A DNA stretch of 27,898 nt from Flavobacteriales bacterium UBA979 (GTDB taxonomy: Bacteria > Bacteroidota > Bacteroidia > Flavobacteriales_D > Sanyastnellaceae), in the NCBI GenBank assembly GCA_002292325.1, contig DBBR01000030.1, forward strand, positions 11,197 through 39,094, given 5' to 3'. The notes beneath the pieces are model-generated. The model made no database searches. It was not told where the DNA came from and saw nothing but the letters and a program-made list of their open reading frames with translations. Positions 15,119-23,405 of this stretch are shown here, in pieces. A program made the translations under genes and the position numbers. Every line of letters begins with the position of its first letter. The stretch's first letter is position 1.

Positions 15119-15777
15119 CGTTTCATCGAGAGGGAAAAGCAACGTTAATCGTTTCGATTGTTACGGGTGTTGCAATCACATCGCTTCTGCATGCCTTGAT
15201 CCCAGGGTGGGGAACTGCAATAGGAGTGCTGCTCTCACTTGTTCTACTGGGGCTCGTTATTAATTTTTTTCGCATGCCTTCGCGGCAGATCGGTCTTCAG
15301 AATCCGGCTGATGTTCTGTGCCCAAGTGATGGGAAAGTGGTGGTTATCGAGCGGGTCAAGGAGACGGAGTGGTTCAAAGATGAGCGCATTCAAGTCAGCA
15401 TTTTCATGAGCCCGCTCAACGTCCATGCTCAGTGGGCGCCACTTTCCGGAAAGGTTTTGGCTTCGCGCTATCATCCTGGCAAATATTTGGTGGCTTGGCA
15501 TCCCAAGTCGAGTACCGAAAACGAGCGGACGACCCACGTCGTTGAAGGTGAATTCGGAACGGTCATGTTTCGGCAAATCGCTGGCGCGGTTGCTCGTCGT
15601 ATCTGCTGGTACATGAAGGAGGGGCAAGAATTGGACGCCGGAGATGAGGTGGGGTTCATCAAATTTGGATCTCGCATCGATGTTTTTTTGCCACTTGATG
15701 CCGAAATCTGTGTCGAACTTGACCAAAAAGTGGTCGGTCGGGAGAGCATTTTGGCCAGATTGGCACATTCTGAATAA
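15115..15777 (+). CDS. psd: Phosphatidylserine decarboxylase family protein
   Basis: The 220-residue proenzyme decarboxylates phosphatidylserine to phosphatidylethanolamine. It starts with two hydrophobic segments (about 9-28 and 33-50), followed by NFFRMPSRQIG and PSDGKVVVIERV. MSPLNVHAQWAPLSGKVLASRYHPGKY is diagnostic of the short (type A) PSD family. Autocleavage should occur between Gly185 and Ser186 in IKFGSRIDVFLP, giving a small alpha subunit with an N-terminal pyruvoyl group. The short PSDs use GS in this context rather than LGST. It is the last gene of the operon; CdsA and Psd act in the same pathway, with phosphatidylserine synthase encoded elsewhere. Confidence 0.94.
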   Translation: MTFHREGKATLIVSIVTGVAITSLLHALIPGWGTAIGVLLSLVLLGLVINFFRMPSRQIGLQNPADVLCPSDGKVVVIERVKETEWFKDERIQVSIFMSPLNVHAQWAPLSGKVLASRYHPGKYLVAWHPKSSTENERTTHVVEGEFGTVMFRQIAGAVARRICWYMKEGQELDAGDEVGFIKFGSRIDVFLPLDAEICVELDQKVVGRESILARLAHSE

Positions 15778-15809
15778 CTAAGGCCCGTAGAATTGGAGTT
15801 TTTGGGTTC

Positions 15810-15833
15810 TTTGAGGTACTTTTTCACCTCAAA
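15810..15833 (+). repeat. Perfect 8-bp inverted repeat upstream of the BNR/T9SS gene
   Basis: TTTGAGGT (15810-15817) and ACCTCAAA (15826-15833) are perfect complements with an 8-nt loop. The repeat ends 11 nt before the ATG at 15845. A T-rich loop but no following T tract makes a terminator unlikely. A TTTTTG at 15799-15804 lies next to it and could be a -33 element. A role as operator or 5' UTR hairpin is possible. Confidence 0.4.
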
Positions 15834-15844
15834 CCTAAAACAAC

Positions 15845-17767
15845 ATGAAGCACTTTACCCTTGTCGTTCTGATGTGGGCGACTATCGCCGGTTTAGGATG
15901 GACTCAATCAGTCCAATCAACTGGCCAAACCATTCTTCAAGATGTCCCTCAATTGGCTCCAGCTATGCGTGTGGCGGCTCCGATGCCCACCGTGGCAATC
16001 GCGGATTTTTCCGACCGTCCACAACAGCCTTTGGAAGGTCAATCGGACACGGATCTTGAGCACATTCAAAACCGTGATCTTGTGGTCCAACGTCAAGTGA
16101 TTGGCTACACACAGTATGATTTACAATCCAATGCGGCGATCGATGACCGCATGGCTGGAGGCGGCGAGGCCGTTTCTGCAGCATGGACAATGAGTTTGGA
16201 GTTGACGCCATTCAGCGATCGAGGAACAGGCTATAATTTCTATGATGGCACGGCCTGGGGAGAAGTAGCTTACGAGCGCATCGAATCGGTTCGAATTGGT
16301 TGGCCCTCCATCGTGCACACAGCAAGTGGACGCGAGGTGGTGGTGAGTCACCCTGGCATCGATACACCCTTGCACATGGCTTGGCGGGATGCCGGTGCCG
16401 GAGCTTGGAGTGAAGCTTCCGTGCCGAGCGACCTTGAAGTCGGGAAATTGTGGCCCCGTATGGCCGCTGGTGGAGAGGATGGAAACAGCCTTCACGTGAT
16501 TTGCATCACCACACCCGAAGGCAATGGAGGAGTTCTTTACAACGGCCAAGACGGCGCCCTTTTGTATTACCGATCACAAGATGGCGGCGATACATGGGAC
16601 ATGATAGACCATTCATTTGCCGATTTGGATAGCTCGAATTTCGCCAACTTCAGCGGGGATACGTACGCTATTCATGCGCGAGGCAATACGGTTGCGTTCG
16701 CATCATTCAACGATTTCAGCGATTCATTCGTGATGATTTCCCAAGACAACGGAGAAACGTGGACAAAGCAATTGCTCGTAGACTTCCCTGTGGATTTGTA
16801 TGTCGCAGATATGGGTTTGCCAGAAGGCGAGGAATTTGCGGAAGATTACAACGATGATGGTTTGTTCCAAGAGTATTTCAATACGGACGGTGCAGGAGAT
16901 GTGCACATTGATACTTACGGACAAGTACATGTCTCTTACGGGAGTATGTACTATATGGATGCCGACACCATTGACGGAACCACGAGCTACTTCCCCGGTA
17001 CCAATGGATTGGCTTACTGGAATGAATCCATGGGTGCAGATAGTGCCCAAATCATTGGTTATTCCTTTGATTACGATGAAAGTGGCACGTTGGATTTTGA
17101 TGAAATTGCTGCCTACTATGTCGGATGCGCTGGATTCCCGAGCATTGCTTCGGATGCCTCGGGCAACCTGTACGTGACCTATTCTGCCATCATGGAGAAT
17201 TTCTCCACGGGAGCTCAGAATTATCGTCACCAATTTTTAGTGCACTCGATGGATGGGGGCTTGTCATGGAACGCGGAAGAGGCATGTGATTTAACTCCTG
17301 ATGAAGATTACGACGGCTACGAAGCGGTGTTTGGATCCATTGCTCCAGACGTCGTGAATGGTCAATTGGAGATCATCTATCAGCGTGATTTCGAGCCAGG
17401 ATTGCATGTCCGCGGTGATGAGGATCCAGCGGATATCAATGACATTGTTCACTTGCGCGTGCCTGCAGATGACTTGGGCGATTGTGCGACGCTGGAATAT
17501 GAGGATTGGGTTGGCATTGCGGAGCCCATTGATTTGAACGATATCTCTTTGTACCCGAACCCTGCGGACGACCAAGTTGAATTGGTCATCAACCGACCGG
17601 GAGCTCACCAGATCGTTGTTTGGAGCATGACCGGACGGCAAGTGCTTTCCTTGCAGACTTCAGCCTTGGTGGAACGAATCGAAACTTCAGACTGGGCACC
17701 AGGCATTTACTTGGTCAACATTGCTCAAGGTGATCACCAAGCTGTGATCCGTTTGGCAATTCAATAG
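15845..17767 (+). CDS. Secreted BNR/Asp-box repeat protein with T9SS C-terminal sorting domain
   Basis: The 640-residue protein has an N-terminal signal peptide (cleavage near 20, MKHFTLVVLMWATIAGLGWTQ). Three Asp-box motifs (SxDxGxxW) sit at about 244-251 (SQDGGDTW), 299-306 (SQDNGETW) and 468-475 (SMDGGLSW), indicating a sialidase-like beta-propeller. Residues 409-420, DYDESGTLDFDE, fit an EF-hand calcium loop at all key positions; DYNDDGLFQEYF (334-345) is a weaker second candidate. The last about 72 residues (from LYPNPADDQ at 569 to RLAIQ) form a type A T9SS sorting domain, so the protein should cross the outer membrane. The sialidase catalytic residues are not evident, so I call it a propeller-like surface or secreted protein of unknown ligand. 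It is a single-gene unit with its own terminator. Confidence 0.82.
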   Translation: MKHFTLVVLMWATIAGLGWTQSVQSTGQTILQDVPQLAPAMRVAAPMPTVAIADFSDRPQQPLEGQSDTDLEHIQNRDLVVQRQVIGYTQYDLQSNAAIDDRMAGGGEAVSAAWTMSLELTPFSDRGTGYNFYDGTAWGEVAYERIESVRIGWPSIVHTASGREVVVSHPGIDTPLHMAWRDAGAGAWSEASVPSDLEVGKLWPRMAAGGEDGNSLHVICITTPEGNGGVLYNGQDGALLYYRSQDGGDTWDMIDHSFADLDSSNFANFSGDTYAIHARGNTVAFASFNDFSDSFVMISQDNGETWTKQLLVDFPVDLYVADMGLPEGEEFAEDYNDDGLFQEYFNTDGAGDVHIDTYGQVHVSYGSMYYMDADTIDGTTSYFPGTNGLAYWNESMGADSAQIIGYSFDYDESGTLDFDEIAAYYVGCAGFPSIASDASGNLYVTYSAIMENFSTGAQNYRHQFLVHSMDGGLSWNAEEACDLTPDEDYDGYEAVFGSIAPDVVNGQLEIIYQRDFEPGLHVRGDEDPADINDIVHLRVPADDLGDCATLEYEDWVGIAEPIDLNDISLYPNPADDQVELVINRPGAHQIVVWSMTGRQVLSLQTSALVERIETSDWAPGIYLVNIAQGDHQAVIRLAIQ

Positions 17768-17786
17768 GTGTAAATAGATTTATATG

Positions 17787-17821
17787 AAGCCCTTTGCCTT
17801 GGAGGCAGAGGGCTTTTTTTT
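17787..17821 (+). terminator. Intrinsic terminator between the BNR/T9SS gene and cinA
   Basis: AAGCCCTTTGCC (17787-17798) pairs with GGCAGAGGGCTT (17804-17815) with one G-U pair and a 5-nt loop, followed by an 8-T run. The T run continues into TTG (17821-17823), which may act as the -33 element of cinA. Confidence 0.85.
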
Positions 17822-17839
17822 TGCCCTGCTTTCTCGACG

Positions 17840-17847
17840 TATTTTCG
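17840..17847 (+). promoter_or_regulatory. -7 promoter box of cinA
   Basis: TATTTTCG (one T to C change from TAnnTTTG) ends 4 nt before the cinA ATG at 17852. TTG at 17821-17823 lies 16 nt upstream of the box. Confidence 0.45.
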
Positions 17848-17851
17848 CGGC

Positions 17852-19099
17852 ATGCAAGCGGAAATCATCACGATTGGAGACGAATTGTTATTGGGACAGA
17901 CAGTGGATACGAATTCCGCTTGGATGGGGGAGGAATTGAGAAAAAAGGGGGTATCGGTAAATCGTATTGTGTCCATTTCAGACCGACCTTCCGAAATTTC
18001 GGCGGCCTTGGATGAGGCGCTGTCCCGTGTGGATTTGGTGCTTGTAACAGGAGGACTGGGGCCTACACGGGATGATGTAACCAAGCATACTTTGGCGGAT
18101 TACTTCAATACAGACCTTGTTTTGGATCAAGATGTGCTGGATCGGATTACGGCATGGTTTGAAGGGCGTAAATTGAAAATGCTTCCTTCCAATTGCGATC
18201 AGGCTCTTTTGCCTGAGTCGTGTGTCATTCTGCCGAATCCGAGAGGTACGGCAATGGGGATGTGGTTTGACACCTTGCGCGAAGGCAAGGACAAAGTGGT
18301 GGTTAGCATGCCCGGTGTGCCGTATGAAATGAAGGGGTTGATGGAGGAAGAAGTCATGCCCCGGGTGGAGTCTAAATGGTCTCTGCCAGTGCGCTATCAA
18401 AAGACGGTATTAACCCAAGGAATTGGAGAGAGTTTTTTGAGCGCTATCGTGCACGACTGGGAAGAGGGGTTGGAGTCCCGGGGAATAGGCATCGCCTATT
18501 TACCGGCGCCTGGTCAGGTTCGAATTCGACTCAGTTCCATAGGTGAAGATGCGGATTCTCGCGTGGATGATGCGATGAAAGAGCTGTTGGACCAAGCGGG
18601 CGAGCACGTTGTTGCTGAAGATGGGATGTCGCTGGAAGAGGCTCTAATCGCAGCCTTGGGTCGGGCAGAGGCGAGTTTGTCAACCGCGGAGTCGTGCACA
18701 GGAGGATCGATTGCAGCCCGCTTGACGGCCATTCCAGGCGCGAGTGCGGTTTTCGAGGGTTCGATTGTGGCGTATGCGAACGGAATCAAAACACATGTTT
18801 TGGGAGTCGATGCACAATTGATCGAGGCCCATGGTGCGGTAAGCGAAGAGGTTGTGAGGGCTATGGCTGAGGGTGTTCGGAAAGCAATGAAGACCACATA
18901 TGCGCTGGCTACTTCCGGAATTGCTGGTCCAGGTGGAGCTACTCCGACAAAGGCGGTGGGGACTATTTGGATCGCGCTGGCGTCACCTAAGGGTACGCAT
19001 ACCCGTTGTCTTCAACTCGGTAATCACCGCGGTCGGAATATCGCGCGTACCGCATTGGAATGCATGGGCTGGTTGTTGCGTGAATTGAGGTCGGCCTAA
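17852..19099 (+). CDS. cinA: CinA family protein (nicotinamide-nucleotide amidase, two-domain)
   Basis: The 415-residue protein joins two domains. The N-terminal MoaB/MogA-like (COG1058) domain begins MQAEIITIGDELLLGQ and contains VTGGLGPTRDDVTK (about 64-77). In characterised CinA proteins this domain hydrolyses ADP-ribose. The C-terminal PncC domain has AESCTGGSIAARL (ESCTGG at 280-285) and SGIAGPGGATPTKAVGTIW, the nicotinamide mononucleotide deamidase signature. Together they recycle pyridine nucleotide breakdown products. Length is standard. The older name, competence/damage-inducible protein A, does not indicate a role in competence here. It lies upstream of rpmB, as is usual in Bacteroidota. 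Confidence 0.94.
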   Translation: MQAEIITIGDELLLGQTVDTNSAWMGEELRKKGVSVNRIVSISDRPSEISAALDEALSRVDLVLVTGGLGPTRDDVTKHTLADYFNTDLVLDQDVLDRITAWFEGRKLKMLPSNCDQALLPESCVILPNPRGTAMGMWFDTLREGKDKVVVSMPGVPYEMKGLMEEEVMPRVESKWSLPVRYQKTVLTQGIGESFLSAIVHDWEEGLESRGIGIAYLPAPGQVRIRLSSIGEDADSRVDDAMKELLDQAGEHVVAEDGMSLEEALIAALGRAEASLSTAESCTGGSIAARLTAIPGASAVFEGSIVAYANGIKTHVLGVDAQLIEAHGAVSEEVVRAMAEGVRKAMKTTYALATSGIAGPGGATPTKAVGTIWIALASPKGTHTRCLQLGNHRGRNIARTALECMGWLLRELRSA

Positions 19100-19133
19100 G
19101 CCGAACATAATCCATGAGAAGTTGCATTCTCGG

Positions 19134-19164
19134 TTGGATTGGAGTGATTTATTTCGTTTCTTTG
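19134..19164 (+). promoter_or_regulatory. Putative rpmB promoter
   Basis: TTG (19134-19136) and TTTCTTTG (19157-19164, one mismatch from TAnnTTTG) are 20 nt apart. The box ends 20 nt before the rpmB ATG at 19185. Confidence 0.35.
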
Positions 19165-19184
19165 CCGTCCGAAAAAGCACAGTC

Positions 19185-19427
19185 ATGAGCCGCATATGTC
19201 AACTTACAGGTAAGAAAGTGATGGTAGGAAATAACGTTTCCCACTCCAAGCGCCGCACCAAGCGTACGTTTTACCCAAATCTTCAGAAGAAGCGTTTCTT
19301 CAATGCTGAGGATGGGTCCTTTATTACTTTGCGTGTTTCTACGTCTGCCATGCGTACCATCGGCAAGATTGGTTTGAAGGCAGCCATTGCTCAAGCCAAA
19401 GCCAAAGGAACTTACGTCGAGGCCTGA
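19185..19427 (+). CDS. rpmB: 50S ribosomal protein L28
   Basis: The 80-residue protein begins MSRICQLTGKKVMVGNNVSHS, the family start, followed by KRRTKRTFYPNLQKKRF and the C-terminal LRVSTSAMRTIGKIGL segment. The frame is open upstream to 19122, but the conserved N terminus fixes the ATG at 19185. There is no zinc-binding CxxC pair. In most Bacteroidota I know, rpmB is followed by rpmG, a DUF4295 gene and ftsY. Here a strong terminator follows at once, and none of those genes is in the window. Confidence 0.96.
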   Translation: MSRICQLTGKKVMVGNNVSHSKRRTKRTFYPNLQKKRFFNAEDGSFITLRVSTSAMRTIGKIGLKAAIAQAKAKGTYVEA

Positions 19428-19466
19428 ATCAGGAAACTTGATGCACAGTCGTCCAATGGACGAAGC

Positions 19467-19495
19467 AAAAAACCCCGCCATTGGCGGGGTTTTTT
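19467..19495. terminator. Bidirectional intrinsic terminator between rpmB and the SPFH gene
   Basis: AAAAAACCCCGCC (19467-19479) and GGCGGGGTTTTTT (19483-19495) form a perfect 13-bp stem with a 3-nt loop. A run on one side and T run on the other let it stop transcription from both converging genes. A smaller perfect hairpin, TCGTCC/GGACGA (19449-19463), precedes it. Confidence 0.9.
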
Positions 19496-19525
19496 GATAT
19501 TTGCAGGCTGTTTTGTAGTGATTTA

Positions 19526-20356
19526 TTAATTGTCTCCCAGGATAAGCGGTAGACCGTCTTTGGCTGAACCGATGACAACAACCTTCGTGTTGGGGCTGTT
19601 AGCCAAAGCTGATGTTGCTTCAATTCCTTTCCACTTCAGCAATTCTTGGCTGATGCCACGCGACACAATTTCCTGGTAGTCTCGAATGCCTTCTGCTTCA
19701 ATTCGCATCCGCTGAGCCTCTTTCGATGCTTTCTCAAGACGAAACTCGTACTCCAACGATTCTTGTTCCTGCTGCAATTTGCGTTCGATGGCTTCCTCTA
19801 ACTTCTTCGGCAAGCTAATGTTACGGATCAGCACGTCATTCAGCTGCAAGTAATTTTCTGACAGTTTTTCGCGCATCCGTTCGTCGATTTCCGATTGAAT
19901 CTCATCCCTTCGGGTTGTGTTGAACTCTTCGGGAAGGTACTTTGCGATGACCTCACGCGCAACAGATCGCATCGCAGGAACGACGACCTTCTCTTCATAG
20001 TTCTTTCCGCGCTCGATTTCCAATAAGCCCAGAGACTGGAAGTCGGGTTGGTAAAACACAGTCAAGTCCATTTCGATTTTGAGTAAGTTGGAGCTGAGGA
20101 CTTCCAAACGCTCCATCCTGTCCTTTTGGCGAATTTCATAATCATATACCTTATTCCAAGGCGCTTTGAAATGAAAGCCTGAATTCAACGGCTCATCCGC
20201 TGGGTCAATGCCTGCACCGAAGGTGTGAAATAACAGACCGGCATGGCCTGAGGGAATGTTGACTGTGAGCGATCCCCAAAGCAGAAGAATGGGGCCTAAT
20301 ACCAACGTAACGATAAGCAATCGTCGCATGTTGGCTGGGTTGGGTTGTTGTGACAT
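19526..20356 (-). CDS. SPFH/prohibitin family membrane protein
   Basis: The 276-residue protein has one N-terminal membrane helix (about 11-30, RRLLIVTLVLGPILLLWGSL), then an SPFH/band 7 domain (VNIPSGHAGLLFHTFG to about residue 180). A charged coiled-coil region (about 180-235, rich in KLQQEQE and EAQRMRIEAEGIRDY) and a short hydrophobic tail (KVVVIGSAKDGLPLILG) follow. Bacterial prohibitins form large ring assemblies in the inner membrane; in E. coli HflK/HflC of this superfamily enclose FtsH. The presence of ftsH in this window is suggestive only, as the two are not in one operon. It has its own promoter and lies 78 nt downstream of the VWA gene. Confidence 0.88.
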   Translation of the reverse strand: MSQQPNPANMRRLLIVTLVLGPILLLWGSLTVNIPSGHAGLLFHTFGAGIDPADEPLNSGFHFKAPWNKVYDYEIRQKDRMERLEVLSSNLLKIEMDLTVFYQPDFQSLGLLEIERGKNYEEKVVVPAMRSVAREVIAKYLPEEFNTTRRDEIQSEIDERMREKLSENYLQLNDVLIRNISLPKKLEEAIERKLQQEQESLEYEFRLEKASKEAQRMRIEAEGIRDYQEIVSRGISQELLKWKGIEATSALANSPNTKVVVIGSAKDGLPLILGDN

Positions 20357-20360
20357 AGCT

Positions 20361-20368
20361 CAAATCTA
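20361..20368 (-). promoter_or_regulatory. -7 promoter box of the SPFH gene
   Basis: Minus-strand TAGATTTG matches TAnnTTTG exactly and ends 4 nt before the ATG at 20356. A perfect palindrome GACTCGAGTC (20375-20384) lies just upstream, where an activator or repressor could bind. Confidence 0.5.
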
Positions 20369-20434
20369 AGGCAGGACTCGAGTCGGATGTCTCACCAACG
20401 CGTTGAATTGGCATTTTTTTCAAGTCGATGGAAT

Positions 20435-22630
20435 TCAATATCCGATGGTCCGGCGCCGGATGATCCATTCTGCGGTAAGCAAGGCGAGAATGAATAGGAG
20501 TAATGCAATCCATTCGACTGCATCTCGTAATGTGGTTTGCTCATGGAGGATGGGCGTGGGGATGCCCATTTGATCCATCGCCCGAACGAGTTCCTCAGAC
20601 GTTGTATTGGATACTTCTCCCATATAGGCTCCTCCTGTTTGGTTCGATATTCGCATCAAGATGCCGTGATCAGCCGATAAATTGGTGCGTTCGAGCTGGG
20701 TGTCCTCTACAATAAGTGATCCTGAATCTTCGAATACTTGGTCGTCGAGTTCACTGGTCGCTTTCCATCGGTAGTTGCCGGCTGTCATCCTTCCGAAATC
20801 AGCGGCATAGCCTTGGTCCGACAACAGCAAAGTCCGATTGTAAACCTGGCCCATTTCGTCGGTCAAGTAAACAACGACAGTGGCTTCTTTCGTGGCACTC
20901 CAAGAAGCATCATAAACCTGGGCGCGAAAATTGATGCGCTCGTCCACGGCGATTCGCTTTTCCGTTTGAACCATCAGACGCTTTCTGACGTCCTTGGCGG
21001 CGAGAAATTGCACCTGCTGTTGAATGAAACGGTTAAAGACCGAGTGGTCTCCGTTTTGGACGTAGTTGCGCATCCGCCATCGCCAGAGGCCCTCGCCAAT
21101 GGAAAGGATTTGACGGGAACCTGCTGCTCCGATCGTCCCCGCTGCTCCGCCTCGAATTGCCCAGAATGCATCGTTGGTTTCGATGTCTCCAAATTGCCGA
21201 TACATCAATAGAGACCAGGCAGGAGACCACGTGGTTTGTTCAAAAGGACCCTGCATTGGTGGCCATTCCCGAATCGCTTCTTCCGTCCCGTTGGGAAATT
21301 CCAGCGCAGTAAAAGACGGATTGATTCGAGCCCGGTGGATTTGATTGAGGTCGCCAGAACGTGACATCTCGACACCTAAGGTATTGGGCTGCTGTAAATA
21401 CGACCAAGTGGATTCCGAAGCCGCCCACCACCACACAGGCACGCCATTCATGGCAATGAGCTGGGTCCAAGGTATACCTCCCCAAGATTCTCCAATCAAG
21501 TCATGCGCTATGATCACATCCGAACTACGAATGGCCTCATTCAAGGCTTCTGCGTCCTGCAGATTGGCCAGTTGAAATGACCGTATTTCATAAGGTTCTA
21601 ATTCAGCCAAAGCCATGCGGATGGCACCCAAATCAGGATGAGGAGAAGCAGCGATGCAAGCAATGACTTTGCGGCTTTCGAGTACTTCAACATAAAAAAC
21701 TCGGCGGTTATTGCTCGGATCAACTTCTTTGTTGTTCAATGCAATGCGCAGCTCGTAGCGTTGCATTCCCACGTCGGTAGCCGGAAGTTGAAACGCACAT
21801 TTCTGAATTTCTTTTTCGGCTGATGTGGTCCATCGTTGGGACTCCAATAACTCCCCACGATGGTACACCTGAATTTGGGCGGTCTCTCCTTTTAGCCCCT
21901 GAGATTCGATGAAAACCTCCATAGGAAAAGTGTTCCCCAAATAAGCAATTGGGTTGTGATTGACTCGACTGATCCAGCGGTCTTTCACCTTGGTCGTATC
22001 TCCAAGGCCCAGGGTCCAGACAGGTACATTCGGCCATTCTATTCCAAAGTCAGGCGATGCGCCTCGGTTGACCAGTCCGTCACTCGCTAGAATGATTCCT
22101 GCAATGTTGCGGTTTTCTATGCGGGCAGAGAGTTCTCGGACGGCCGCGTCGAGGTTGGTTTGGCTTCCCGACCACGTCCAAGCGGAATCGGAGTTGCTCA
22201 TAACCGGCCTCAGTTGTTTGTCAAAACCATACCATTCTGCGACCATTCCGGCGTTTTCAATCGAGGTTTGGAGTCCTTCAACCCAATCGAGAATTTTTTG
22301 TGTCTCAGCAGCAGAATCTCCGCGTGCGAAAACGGATGCGCTTTCGTCCATCAGCACGACGGCTAGCGGTGGCTCCTCATCGAATAACTGGCTGCGGATT
22401 AAAGGTTCCAGCAACAAAAACCCCAAGCCAACCAACGTTATGAACCGCATGGTGCCCAACAGCAAGCGTCCTATATGGGATAGACCACTCCCCGTGCTTT
22501 TGCGACCAATGCCGGCCCTCCAGCCATAAAGCCAGAATGCCATGAGTGCTGCTGCGCCAACGACAATGAACCACTGCCAGGCTTCGACCTCCACGATCCA
22601 GTCACGCGGTATGTCCAATTGAAGCAGCAT
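20435..22630 (-). CDS. Membrane-anchored VWA (von Willebrand factor A) domain protein
   Basis: The 731-residue protein has two N-terminal membrane helices (about 17-35 and 60-77), a large extracytoplasmic region and a C-terminal helix (about 707-724). Right after helix 2 comes a VWA domain with a complete metal (MIDAS) site: DESAS (Asp95, Ser97, Ser99), SQTNLDAAV supplying the threonine, and ILASDGLVN supplying the later aspartate. The middle, with VIIAHDLIG and a following Trp-rich part, resembles the glutamine-amidotransferase-like region of similar Bacteroidota proteins. Such proteins bind partners through metal-dependent contacts. No BatA/B/D or MoxR gene is nearby, so it does not belong to the standard Bat aerotolerance cluster. 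It follows fabG by 20 nt and is the last gene of the 27757-20435 operon. Confidence 0.75.
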   Translation of the reverse strand: MLLQLDIPRDWIVEVEAWQWFIVVGAAALMAFWLYGWRAGIGRKSTGSGLSHIGRLLLGTMRFITLVGLGFLLLEPLIRSQLFDEEPPLAVVLMDESASVFARGDSAAETQKILDWVEGLQTSIENAGMVAEWYGFDKQLRPVMSNSDSAWTWSGSQTNLDAAVRELSARIENRNIAGIILASDGLVNRGASPDFGIEWPNVPVWTLGLGDTTKVKDRWISRVNHNPIAYLGNTFPMEVFIESQGLKGETAQIQVYHRGELLESQRWTTSAEKEIQKCAFQLPATDVGMQRYELRIALNNKEVDPSNNRRVFYVEVLESRKVIACIAASPHPDLGAIRMALAELEPYEIRSFQLANLQDAEALNEAIRSSDVIIAHDLIGESWGGIPWTQLIAMNGVPVWWWAASESTWSYLQQPNTLGVEMSRSGDLNQIHRARINPSFTALEFPNGTEEAIREWPPMQGPFEQTTWSPAWSLLMYRQFGDIETNDAFWAIRGGAAGTIGAAGSRQILSIGEGLWRWRMRNYVQNGDHSVFNRFIQQQVQFLAAKDVRKRLMVQTEKRIAVDERINFRAQVYDASWSATKEATVVVYLTDEMGQVYNRTLLLSDQGYAADFGRMTAGNYRWKATSELDDQVFEDSGSLIVEDTQLERTNLSADHGILMRISNQTGGAYMGEVSNTTSEELVRAMDQMGIPTPILHEQTTLRDAVEWIALLLFILALLTAEWIIRRRTIGY

Positions 22631-22650
22631 AGTTCAGATGATGGATGGGC

Positions 22651-23397
22651 TCATGCCGTGATCATCCCGCCGTCGATGCAGATGGTCTGACCGGTGATGT
22701 AGGAACTCATATCGCTGGCAAGAAAAGTGCACAATTGCGCCACATCTTCTGGTTGACCGCCGCGCTTTAATGGTATCGCATCTCGCCAGCCTTGTACCGT
22801 GTTTTCATCCAAAGAGGCCGTCATTTCCGTTTCAATAAATCCGGGAGCGATGGCATTGCATCGGATGTTGCGGGAGCCTAACTCCAACGCGACAGATTTT
22901 GTAAACCCAAGAATGCCCGCTTTGGAGGCAGCGTAATTGGCTTGTCCCGCATTGCCTTGAACGCCGACAACGGAGCTCACATTGATGATGCTTCCAGCGC
23001 GCGCTTTGAGCATGGTCCGCATAACCGCCTTGGTCAATGCGAAGCATGATTTGAGGTTGACATTGATGACTCGATCCCACTGGTCTTCATTCATTCGCAT
23101 GAGCAAGGTATCGTCTGTTATTCCTGCATTGTTGACGACAATGTCCACCGTTCCGAATGCATCGACTACATCCTTGACCAAGACCTCAGCCTGATCCATT
23201 TGAGCGGCATCGGATTTGAAACCTCTCACCTTGCCGCCGTTTTGGGTTAGCTCGGCTTCCAAGGCACGTGCTTTCTCTTCGGAGGAATGATACGTAAAGG
23301 CTACGGTCGCTCCTTGCTGAACAAACTCTTGTGCGATGGCTTTGCCAATTCCGCGTGATGCGCCTGTGATGATGGCGACTTTTCCTTCTAATAGCAT
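22651..23397 (-). CDS. fabG: 3-oxoacyl-[acyl-carrier-protein] reductase
   Basis: FabG reduces 3-oxoacyl-ACP with NADPH in fatty-acid elongation. The 248-residue short-chain dehydrogenase has the cofactor loop TGASRGIG (11-18), NNAG (89-92) and the catalytic Ser (SS at 141-142), Tyr155 and Lys159 (YAASK). Several features point to FabG rather than another SDR: INVNLKSCFALTKAVMRTMLKARAGSIINVSSVVG, APGFIETEMTASL and the final FLASDMSSYITGQTICIDGGM. It is 8 nt after the CCG-domain gene and 20 nt before the VWA gene. Confidence 0.95.
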   Translation of the reverse strand: MLLEGKVAIITGASRGIGKAIAQEFVQQGATVAFTYHSSEEKARALEAELTQNGGKVRGFKSDAAQMDQAEVLVKDVVDAFGTVDIVVNNAGITDDTLLMRMNEDQWDRVINVNLKSCFALTKAVMRTMLKARAGSIINVSSVVGVQGNAGQANYAASKAGILGFTKSVALELGSRNIRCNAIAPGFIETEMTASLDENTVQGWRDAIPLKRGGQPEDVAQLCTFLASDMSSYITGQTICIDGGMITA

Positions 23398-23405
23398 TGG
23401 GATGA

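Noticed and set aside
19428..19525. Hidden rpmG (L33) gene after rpmB
   Set aside because: The 98-nt gap is filled mostly by two hairpins, and no L33-like frame is present.
21960..22529. 189-residue plus-strand frame opposite the VWA gene
   Set aside because: It is antisense to the conserved VWA region and has no recognisable domain.
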